This document shows positions 9,250-15,925 of a stretch of 64,000 bases of DNA, in pieces (position 1 is the first letter of the stretch; every line of letters starts with the position of its first letter). The DNA is from Rhodococcus sp. P-2. Its GTDB lineage: Bacteria; Actinomycetota; Actinomycetes; Mycobacteriales; Mycobacteriaceae. Below the pieces are notes generated by a model. It was not told where the DNA came from and searched no databases. It saw only the letters and a program-made list of their open reading frames with translations. The position numbers and the translations under genes were made by a program. The stretch spans positions 5,888,053 to 5,952,052 of the forward strand of contig NZ_CP066779.1 in assembly GCF_016598535.1 (NCBI RefSeq), read 5' to 3'.

Positions 9250-9737
9250 GTGCGGGTATCGATGAGGCGCGTCGTCGGGTGCAGGTGCAGGAGACCGGTG
9301 CCGCGCTCTTGAAGTTGGGTGCAACTAATGCCTCGGCCTCGGTGTTGCTGGCCAAGCTGGTTCAGGTAGTCGCGGAGGAAGCTGCCCGTACCCCGCGGTT
9401 CGCGAAGGCAATCGAAAGCGCTTTCGCAGTTCCGTCGGATGGATCCGCAGCTGTGGTACCTGCTCCTGCGCCGGCGCCGCGCCGTCGTGCTGCGGCTCCG
9501 AAGGTGAAGCGGGAGCCCGGCGCTTTCGATCCGTTCGAGGTCTTCAAGGCGGACGGGGAAGAGGTTCTGTTGGAGCGTCTTTCAGCACTCGATGCTGACG
9601 GGATCAAGGACATCATCGCGGAACAGGAAATGGATACCCACAAGGAGACGGGTCGCAAACGCAAGGTGGATGTGCTTGCGGTTTGGACAGTTGAGAGGGT
9701 GAAGGCACTCACCTCGAAAGGGAATGCATTCCGGTAG
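9246..9737 (+). CDS. Small partner of the ParA-type ATPase, unknown function
   Basis: A 163-residue protein translated through a 4-base ATGA overlap with the ParA-type gene, so the two are almost certainly made together. The N-terminal half is predicted helical, the middle is a basic Ala/Pro-rich linker, and the C-terminal third (LDADGIKDIIAEQEMD followed by a basic stretch, ending KGNAFR) recalls a short conserved helical tail I associate with small proteins next to ParA-like genes in actinobacterial mobile elements; this is recollection, not a search. By position it could be the cargo or DNA adaptor of the ParA ATPase. Confidence 0.7.
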   Translation: MSAGIDEARRRVQVQETGAALLKLGATNASASVLLAKLVQVVAEEAARTPRFAKAIESAFAVPSDGSAAVVPAPAPAPRRRAAAPKVKREPGAFDPFEVFKADGEEVLLERLSALDADGIKDIIAEQEMDTHKETGRKRKVDVLAVWTVERVKALTSKGNAFR

Positions 9738-9750
9738 GGGCTCCGCCACA

Positions 9751-9788
9751 TGCGTCTTTTTGGTAGCGGGCGCCACCAGAAAGACGCA
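9751..9788. terminator. Strong hairpin between the ParA partner and the HNH gene
   Basis: A 14-bp stem (TGCGTCTTTTTGGT against ACCAGAAAGACGCA, one G-U pair) closes a 10-base loop. It begins 13 bases after the stop at 9737. No clear T-tract follows on the + strand, so it may attenuate rather than fully terminate, or be a processing or protein-binding site. It probably separates expression of the HNH gene from the five upstream genes. Confidence 0.6.
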
Positions 9789-9907
9789 CCGGTTCGCCGA
9801 ACTACTTCATCGGTGGATAGCGACCCCCGGAGTGGCTTTGAATCGTTCCGCGCGGCGCCGGCTAGTGTGTGAACTTGCGGGTTGAACACTTACGAGGAAG
9901 GCGCATA

Positions 9908-10903
9908 GTGGCACCTTCGGTGATCTCCGAGTTTCTTGACCCATCGCCCGCCGCGCTGGCGGCGCAATGGAAGTCGGTACTCGCACGACAGGAGGTACCG
10001 AAGGGAAGCCGACAGGTTTCGTTCGTTCCAAGCGAGGTCGTGTTGTCGCTCTGTGCATCGCTGTTGGTTGACCATCGCCGGTTCGGTAGCTCCTCTGCAC
10101 ATCGTGCGGGAATGCCGGTCCAGCATCTTGCGCGTCTGTTCAAGCGTCGGCCCACGAGCTTTATCGCAAAGATGGCGAACCTGGATGGAACACGTAGTCA
10201 TGGCGGGCGGCATGAGGTCGAAGTCGCGTCGTTGATGCTTTCGGACAGCGCGTTGATGCAGGACGTATACCTTCGAATTCTGCGATCGGCGCGTTCCCAC
10301 GGAATTGACGAACATGTGTTGCCGGACTTCCTCGAATTGGAAAGCGGCGAAACGCTGTGGTTGGTGGGACAAGAAGAGCTAGTCCAAAGTGAGATCGAGA
10401 GATCCTTGGAGCAGTCGCTTGAAAAGTGGTCTAGCGAGCGTAACGATATCCCCATCGCGACCACTCAGCGATTGCTGACCTCCAGAGTTCGAATCGGCCA
10501 GCATCGGTTCGCCGCTGGCGTACTCAGCAATCACGAGCACCGCTGCGTGTTCTGTGGCCTTAGCGCGAATGTCGGGGGCCGACGCCGGCCGCGCCTCCTT
10601 ACTGCAAGCCATATCAAGCCCTGGCGAGACAGCACTGACAAAGAGCGACTTGACCGTCGCAACGGCTTCACCGCGTGCCCGACACATGACATTGCCTTCG
10701 ATACGGGGCTCATCACCGTCGACGAGGACTTGAACCTCCACTACGCGCCCGGCGTCGAGAGCGATATGGAGATCGAAAGTCCGCTTCGCGCCGCACTCGG
10801 GAAGCCACCTCTGAGAGACCGATTGATCTTGCCGGACAAGGCGGAGCGTCCGGATGTTGTCTATCTGGACTGGCACCGCACGCAGATCTATGTCGCTTCG
10901 TGA
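9908..10903 (+). CDS. HNH endonuclease associated with the MORC/Z1 operon
   Basis: A 331-residue protein with a C-terminal HNH nuclease domain. The zinc/active-site pattern is CVFC at residues 213-216, ASHIKPW at 233-239 (His235 as candidate catalytic residue), then NGFTACPTHD at 252-261 and FDTGLI. The N-terminal 200 residues are unrecognised and may read DNA. The start was set at the GTG at 9908, which has GAGGAAG 7 bases upstream; a GTG at 9869 lacks this. HNH domains of this type occur in restriction enzymes of the McrA kind. It is the only obvious nuclease in the block, so it is the likely effector, though the hairpin at 9751-9788 suggests separate control. Confidence 0.85.
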   Translation: MAPSVISEFLDPSPAALAAQWKSVLARQEVPKGSRQVSFVPSEVVLSLCASLLVDHRRFGSSSAHRAGMPVQHLARLFKRRPTSFIAKMANLDGTRSHGGRHEVEVASLMLSDSALMQDVYLRILRSARSHGIDEHVLPDFLELESGETLWLVGQEELVQSEIERSLEQSLEKWSSERNDIPIATTQRLLTSRVRIGQHRFAAGVLSNHEHRCVFCGLSANVGGRRRPRLLTASHIKPWRDSTDKERLDRRNGFTACPTHDIAFDTGLITVDEDLNLHYAPGVESDMEIESPLRAALGKPPLRDRLILPDKAERPDVVYLDWHRTQIYVAS

Positions 10904-10949
10904 CAAACACCAACGAGCGCTCTGCGTAGCTGGTCGAAGATGGGCCAGT

Positions 10950-11540
10950 CTATTTGACTTGGGTAATTCCAAGATCGCCGTCGACGGCGTCTGCTTCATC
11001 GCCGCACGCACAGTCACAGTCTCCGCCGCAACCGCCGGGATTGCAGTCGCCGGCGTAGCTGTCGTCGTCTTCGTCGCAGTCGAGGGTGCCGCCGAAGGAC
11101 TCAGCAAAATCGTCGTCGAGTTCGTGAGTGAAGTCGTGAACCTCGTCGATCAGGTTCAGCAGATGCTGCGGCGCGAAGGGATCGGCGTCGAGCATCGTGG
11201 AGACCAGTAGGTGGTCGCCGCTGAAGGCGAAGCGCAGGCGCGGCCATTCCTGCGCGAGTTCGATCAGTCGAGTCGCAGCATGCGAGGGATTGCCGAGGCC
11301 GGTCAGAACCGAAGACCAGACGTTGATCTGAGGGCCGTCATCCGCAACTGTCACGTAGACGACAAACCCGTGAACCGGCACGACGATGTCGCCGTCGTCA
11401 TCGGTGGCAGGCTCACTGCCCAGTAGTTCGGCGAGAGTTTGAACGCACAGGCGAACCAATTCGTCGCGCTCGTCCGTCACCAAGGCAATTGCGCCGTTGA
11501 TGTGGAGGGGCTGGTCGGCGGTCGTGTGTTGGTCGCTCAT
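10950..11540 (-). CDS. TY-Chap/YbjN-type protein with Cys-rich acidic tail
   Basis: A 196-residue protein whose first 150 residues match the T3SS-chaperone/YbjN fold common in actinobacteria (patterns DIVVPVHGFVVYVTV, INVWSSVLTGL, RLRFAFSGDHLLVSTMLD). This fold binds peptides or acts as an assembly chaperone in better known relatives. The last 45 residues are very acidic and hold six Cys within 25 residues (155, 166, 171, 175, 177, 179), possibly a metal site. It converges with the HNH gene and diverges from the gene at 11784. A larger relative is at 32509-33855. Function unknown. Confidence 0.65.
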   Translation of the reverse strand: MSDQHTTADQPLHINGAIALVTDERDELVRLCVQTLAELLGSEPATDDDGDIVVPVHGFVVYVTVADDGPQINVWSSVLTGLGNPSHAATRLIELAQEWPRLRFAFSGDHLLVSTMLDADPFAPQHLLNLIDEVHDFTHELDDDFAESFGGTLDCDEDDDSYAGDCNPGGCGGDCDCACGDEADAVDGDLGITQVK

Positions 11541-11783
11541 GGATCCTCATGTTCTGTGCCAGTCCGAGCAGGCGCTGGGCACTGTTTTCGTGCGGTAGCT
11601 GTCAGGTCTACGGTAATCGGCGCACACTATTGTCCGCGCAGTGGATGATCAAAGATGCCTGGGTAGGTCCGTGTTGATCTGGACTTGACAGCCGACCAGC
11701 GACGAGATGCGAGCCCCGACAAATCGGGCAACCTTGTGGCAGTGAGTATCTCGGCTGTCGGTAGGTAGATCTAGCCTCCATAC

Positions 11784-13178
11784 ATGACGGGTCAGCGAGT
11801 TCGGCGAGCTTCACATCTGCGTTTGGTACCTGCATATCAAGCGACGCAAAGCCAGATGAAGGTCCTTACGCCGAGGCAGATGCGGAATCAGCGTCGACGG
11901 CCGGAGGTGGCGAACTTTGTCATGCGGATCGAACTCGATTGCATCACGCCGCCTATTTGGAGACGGTTTTCGGTTCCGTCGAATATCGAACTGGACCAAC
12001 TTCATTCGATAGTGCAGGCGGTGATGGGGTGGGGAGATCAACACGCTCATCAATGGGTGAGTGTCCATCATTCAACGGACAATGGCCCAGATCGGTATAT
12101 CGCGCCAGAGGTGATCGAGCGCGACGGATACCAGGAAGACGAGTTTGGTGAGGACGAAGTCCGGATCGACGAGGCAGTAACCGCGGTCGGGGAGTACGTC
12201 CGTTATGAGTACAACGCCCGCGCACGGTGGAGTCACACGTTGGTTCTCGAGCAGATTGTCGAAGACCAGCCGATTTCTGAGCCATCCTGTCTCGACGGCG
12301 AGAGAGCGTGCCCGCCGGAGGATTCTGGCGGTCCGATCGGGTATCGCGAGTTCCTGAACGTGCAGGCGAGTACCGGACTGTTCGATCCCGAACGTTTTGT
12401 TCCCGCAGAGTCCAATGCAGCAGTCACCATTGCAGTGGCACTGCATAAATCACCGCCCGTGGAAAGCTCGCTGTTCGAGAATTTCTTGCGCCGCCTGTCG
12501 GTTCATTCCGCACCGAAACTGTTTGCCGCAGTCGCCAAATCGGAGCTTCGCGGTGGATATGACAACTATTTCGAGGTGATGCGTGAGGGAGCAACCTGCC
12601 AACTGCTGTGGCTGCTGCACTCCGCGCGAGTCGGTGGGATTGCGTTGACGGCGTCCGGGGCACTTCCTTCGGACCATATTGCGGACGCCCGAGACGAACT
12701 CGATTGGGGCAGTGACTGGATCGATGTCACGGCAGGGAGTGACTCGCAATTGGCAGTACTCGTTGAAGCCGCCAAGACACTGGGATTTGTCCGGAAACTC
12801 CGAGGCACTTTGATTCTGACTCGACTCGGCGCGTCAGTGCTTGCATATGAAGGCGAGCTGTGGCGTCACATCGTGACGGCCATGCCGTTGGGAAAGGGTG
12901 AGTTGGCGCAGGAAGCCGGCCGAATTCTGTTCCTTACGTTGGCTGCCGGCTTGTCGGAGTCCGAACGTAGTGAAGTGATGATCGAAGGCCTCACGGCATT
13001 GGGTTGGTCGACAACAGACGGAACGCGACTCGGGGACGACGATTGGACGTGGATGGTGCGAGACACTCTCGTGTACCTGCGAATGATCGGGGCGATTGTC
13101 TCCAATCCGCTGGACCAGCATGTTTCCGCCGATCCCGAGTGGGGCCGACGGTTTGCCAGGATGGTCCTGTCGATGTAG
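11784..13178 (+). CDS. Plasmid pRiA4b ORF-3-like protein
   Basis: A 464-residue protein. Residues about 40-190 fit the pRiA4b ORF-3 / IS1096 TnpR-like family: MRIELDCITPPIWRRFSVP, then LDQLHSIVQAVMGWGDQHAHQW. This small domain is widespread, often near mobile DNA, and its role is unknown. The C-terminal 250 residues resemble a helical winged-helix-like region (LGFVRKLRGTLILTRLGASVL) seen in longer family members. The ATG at 11784 was taken as start; in-frame ATGs follow at 11856 and 11880. It diverges from the TY-Chap gene across a 243-bp gap. Confidence 0.7.
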   Translation: MTGQRVRRASHLRLVPAYQATQSQMKVLTPRQMRNQRRRPEVANFVMRIELDCITPPIWRRFSVPSNIELDQLHSIVQAVMGWGDQHAHQWVSVHHSTDNGPDRYIAPEVIERDGYQEDEFGEDEVRIDEAVTAVGEYVRYEYNARARWSHTLVLEQIVEDQPISEPSCLDGERACPPEDSGGPIGYREFLNVQASTGLFDPERFVPAESNAAVTIAVALHKSPPVESSLFENFLRRLSVHSAPKLFAAVAKSELRGGYDNYFEVMREGATCQLLWLLHSARVGGIALTASGALPSDHIADARDELDWGSDWIDVTAGSDSQLAVLVEAAKTLGFVRKLRGTLILTRLGASVLAYEGELWRHIVTAMPLGKGELAQEAGRILFLTLAAGLSESERSEVMIEGLTALGWSTTDGTRLGDDDWTWMVRDTLVYLRMIGAIVSNPLDQHVSADPEWGRRFARMVLSM

Positions 13179-13566
13179 GTACGCGATCGAATCGAGCATC
13201 GATTTCAATCGATGCGGAGTTGTTATATGCGCTGGAAGCGCACGATTTTACTGCGGCGGAAACATGAATATTTTCGGGTGGGAAAATATCGGAGTTTTTG
13301 TTCGAAATTGCCATCATGCTATGGTCGATTCTCAGTTGTTGAATTGCGTGGTAGAGCCAAAAGCTTGCGCAGAAACTTTATTTTGTGGAGGTTGGGTTTC
13401 CGAAAAGACGAAGTGCGTGTTGCTAGTCAATTGAATATGTGACCGGTGTTGGTATGGCGGTCGCTCCTAGGGCGTGCAGAAACGAAGCGCAAAGATCCTG
13501 AACAGGAGTTTTGTGCTTTGCTCTGCCGATTATGTGCGAAGGATGTGGCATGTGACGGGGTCCGAC
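13179..13566. other. AT-rich intergenic region with palindromes
   Basis: This 388-bp gap is clearly richer in A and T than its surroundings and has no convincing gene. It holds a perfect 20-bp palindrome GCATCGATTTCAATCGATGC at 13196-13215 (9-bp arms, 2-base centre), which begins 18 bp after the upstream stop, and an 8-bp-arm repeat ATATTTTC/GAAAATAT at 13268-13289. The second half must carry the promoter of the symporter gene. The composition could mark a recombination scar or a strongly regulated promoter. Confidence 0.5.
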
Positions 13567-15219
13567 ATGGTCCAGTTCAGTACCTTGGTAATTGTTTCAC
13601 TGCTTGTTGCTTTTTATGGTGGAACATTTCTGATTTCTCTTCGTATTGGTAAGAAACAGGAAAATGCCGACGGTTTTATGACCGCCGGAAACAAATTAGG
13701 ATTTGGTGTTTCGGCCGCGAGCATGACGGCCACCTGGATTTGGGCGTCGTCGATGTACGCATCTGCCACTTCTGGCTACACCTACGGAATCTCCGGCCCC
13801 ATTCACTACGGTTTATGGGGCGCGTTGATGATTCTCTTCATTTATCCGTTTGGCCAGCGAATTCGCAAAGTAGCGCCGAAAGCCCACACCCTGGCTGAGG
13901 TCATGTACGCGCGGCACGGACGCTCGAGTCAGCTGATGCTCGCGGGCTCCAATATCGTCGGTAGTCTCATCAGTTTGATGTCGAACTTCCTCGCTGGTGG
14001 TCTGCTGATCGCGTTGCTTTCGCCGTTCAACTTCATCCAGGGTGTGTTCATCGTTGCGCTGGGCGTTTTGCTGTACACGTTGTGGTCGGGCTTCCGCGCT
14101 TCGGTGTTGACCGACTTCGTTCAGCTGATCGGAATGCTCGGTGCGGTAGCGGTTTTGGTGCCGTTCATCTTCTTTGCGGCAGGGTTCCCGGCAGCCTTCG
14201 AATCCGGGGCAGGCAACCTTACTGCTGAGCAGGGCAACTTCTTCTCGAGCGTTGCCTTCTTCGAGCAGGGCGCGCCGTACATCGCGGCAGTTCTTGCCTA
14301 CGCAATCGGCAACCAGACCATTGCCCAACGTCTGTTCGCGGTCCGCGAAGACCTGATCAAGCCCACCTTCATCACCGCAACCGTCGGATACGGCGCAACG
14401 GTCATTGGTGTCGGAATGCTGGGTGTTCTCGCTCTATACCTCGGAATCGAGCCGATGGATGGTGACGTCAACAATCTGATTCCGCAGATGGCCGCGTCGT
14501 ACCTGCCCGGAATTTTGCTGGCTGTCTTCTTTGTCATGATCATCGGCGCGCTGTCATCGACGGCGGACTCGGACCTTGCTGCGCTCTCGTCCATCGTGAT
14601 GACCGACGTTTACGGCCAAGCCGTCGCAGGCAAGGCTAATGCGAACCCTCGACGGATGCTGCTAATCGGCCGAGTAACGATGATTGTTGCCACGGCGGCG
14701 GCTATCTCCTTGGCAAGTCTGCAACTGAGCATTCTGGATCTGTTGGTGTTCGTCGGCGCGCTGTGGGGCGCGCTGGTGTTCCCGGTTATCGCAAGCTTCT
14801 ATTGGGGAAAGGTCACCAACAAGGCCTTCACTGTGTCGGTGCTGGTGGCTCTTGCTGCCTTCTTGCCCGTCCGATTCAGTTGGGTGCCGATGGATGGGAT
14901 GTTCGGGCTCTTCTCCGACATCGTTGCCGTTATCGGTATCGGAGTGGTGCTGGGACTCATGACATTTGGATTCTTCGGTCTGAAGGTTGCGCAGATCGTC
15001 GGCGGCCTGGCGATCGTGCTGTCCGCGCCGTTCGCGATCGGCTTCCTGCACGACTACCCAACGCTCAGCGGATCCTTGGTGGCCTATGCCGTCAGTACCG
15101 TCGTGTGCTTTGCGATGTCCGTCAATCAGCGTGAGACGTTCGATTTCGAACTGATCAAGCAGCGGACGGGAGACTTCGACGAGGAGGAGTTTCCTGCCGT
15201 GGGAGCGTCCGGAAAGTAA
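13567..15219 (+). CDS. Sodium:solute symporter, DUR3-like (probably urea)
   Basis: A 550-residue polytopic membrane protein of the solute:sodium symporter family. The N-terminal part follows the urea transporter DUR3 pattern: FMTAGNKLGFGVSAASM, then TWIWASSMYASA, YGISGPIHYGLWGA, and APKAHTLAEVMYARHG. About 13-15 hydrophobic segments are visible. Family knowledge points to Na+- or H+-driven uptake of urea or a related small solute; the exact substrate is an inference. The frame opens at 13474, and ATG 13543, GTG 13552 and ATG 13567 are all usable; I took 13567, which precedes the first membrane segment and has GGGG upstream. It is followed after 27 bases by a small companion gene. Confidence 0.8.
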   Translation: MVQFSTLVIVSLLVAFYGGTFLISLRIGKKQENADGFMTAGNKLGFGVSAASMTATWIWASSMYASATSGYTYGISGPIHYGLWGALMILFIYPFGQRIRKVAPKAHTLAEVMYARHGRSSQLMLAGSNIVGSLISLMSNFLAGGLLIALLSPFNFIQGVFIVALGVLLYTLWSGFRASVLTDFVQLIGMLGAVAVLVPFIFFAAGFPAAFESGAGNLTAEQGNFFSSVAFFEQGAPYIAAVLAYAIGNQTIAQRLFAVREDLIKPTFITATVGYGATVIGVGMLGVLALYLGIEPMDGDVNNLIPQMAASYLPGILLAVFFVMIIGALSSTADSDLAALSSIVMTDVYGQAVAGKANANPRRMLLIGRVTMIVATAAAISLASLQLSILDLLVFVGALWGALVFPVIASFYWGKVTNKAFTVSVLVALAAFLPVRFSWVPMDGMFGLFSDIVAVIGIGVVLGLMTFGFFGLKVAQIVGGLAIVLSAPFAIGFLHDYPTLSGSLVAYAVSTVVCFAMSVNQRETFDFELIKQRTGDFDEEEFPAVGASGK

Positions 15220-15246
15220 CCGTCGAGACAAGTGGAAGGAATACGA

Positions 15247-15378
15247 ATGAGTACAGCTCTACTGACCATTTACGTTCTGATCTGGCCGGCGTTGGTGCTG
15301 GTTGTCTTGGGAGTCATCAGCAAGGGATTCTTCAAAGATTGGGCAACTGCCCGCCGAAACGGTGAAGATCTGGTCTAG
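15247..15378 (+). CDS. 43-residue symporter companion (putative transporter small subunit)
   Basis: A 43-residue protein with one membrane helix (TIYVLIWPALVLVVLGVIS) followed by a short basic, polar tail ending GEDLV. It lies 27 bases after the DUR3-like symporter with a purine-rich GGAAGGA ribosome site before its ATG. Tiny single-span proteins encoded directly after symporters of this family are known from actinobacteria and are annotated as putative transporter small subunits. It is likely a stabilising or regulatory subunit of the upstream symporter. The terminator at 15386 ends the two-gene operon. Confidence 0.8.
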   Translation: MSTALLTIYVLIWPALVLVVLGVISKGFFKDWATARRNGEDLV

Positions 15379-15385
15379 CTGTTCA

Positions 15386-15420
15386 CGCCGCCACCGACGC
15401 ACTTGCTGTCGGTGGCGGCG
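15386..15420 (+). terminator. Terminator hairpin after the symporter operon
   Basis: A perfect 13-bp GC-rich stem (CGCCGCCACCGAC / GTCGGTGGCGGCG) with a 9-base loop begins 8 bases after the small subunit stop. No long T-tract follows, as is common in high-GC actinobacteria. Confidence 0.75.
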
Positions 15421-15426
15421 GTCATA

Positions 15427-15463
15427 TTGCGTCGGACACAGGGATCGGCGTTATAGTTGCCCA
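15427..15463 (+). promoter_or_regulatory. Promoter of the marR-fadD15 operon, probably leaderless
   Basis: A -10 box TATAGT lies at 15452-15457, with a TTGCGT candidate -35 at 15427-15432 (19-bp spacer). The GTG at 15464 starts 6 bases after the -10 box, so the transcript would begin at the start codon itself. Leaderless genes are common in actinobacteria. Confidence 0.55.
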
Positions 15464-15925
15464 GTGCAACACGACGGAGCAATGGCGCTCACCGGTCCAC
15501 CAGCCGTTCATGACGAGCTGGTGCACCTGACGCGGCAGCTGATGACGGGGGATCGGCATTCCGATGACCACCCGTCGATCGCGCAGCATTCCTTCCTCTC
15601 CTTCATCGGCCGCAACGACGGCTGCAAGGCCACGGAGATCTCAGAAGTCTTCGGCGTCAACCGCTCGACCATCTCGCGCCAAGTTCGCGGCTGCATCGAG
15701 GCAGGCTGGGTGTATGCCGATCCGGGATCCGTTCGTCAGGGCAATCCGCTACATCTCACGGAGGCTGGCCGCAAATACCTCGACGCCGCCGACGCGCGTC
15801 GGCTCGACCAAGTCGCCGGCAGGCTGCACGATTGGACCGAGTCCGAGGTCGCAGACTTCGCCCGCGCACTCCACCGCTTCAGAATCAGCATCGAATCGCA
15901 GACCAACGGAGATGACACCCTGTGA
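15464..15925 (+). CDS. MarR-family transcriptional regulator
   Basis: A 153-residue winged-helix regulator. The recognition region is CKATEISEVFGVNRSTISRQ, followed by the wing GWVYADPGSVRQGNPLHLT and a C-terminal dimerisation helix. MarR proteins usually repress neighbouring genes and are released by small ligands; the 4-base GTGA overlap with the acyl-CoA synthetase suggests a fatty-acid or acyl-CoA ligand. I chose the GTG at 15464 because a -10 box sits immediately upstream (leaderless); ATG 15482 with a weak CGGAG site is the alternative. Confidence 0.8.
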   Translation: MQHDGAMALTGPPAVHDELVHLTRQLMTGDRHSDDHPSIAQHSFLSFIGRNDGCKATEISEVFGVNRSTISRQVRGCIEAGWVYADPGSVRQGNPLHLTEAGRKYLDAADARRLDQVAGRLHDWTESEVADFARALHRFRISIESQTNGDDTL

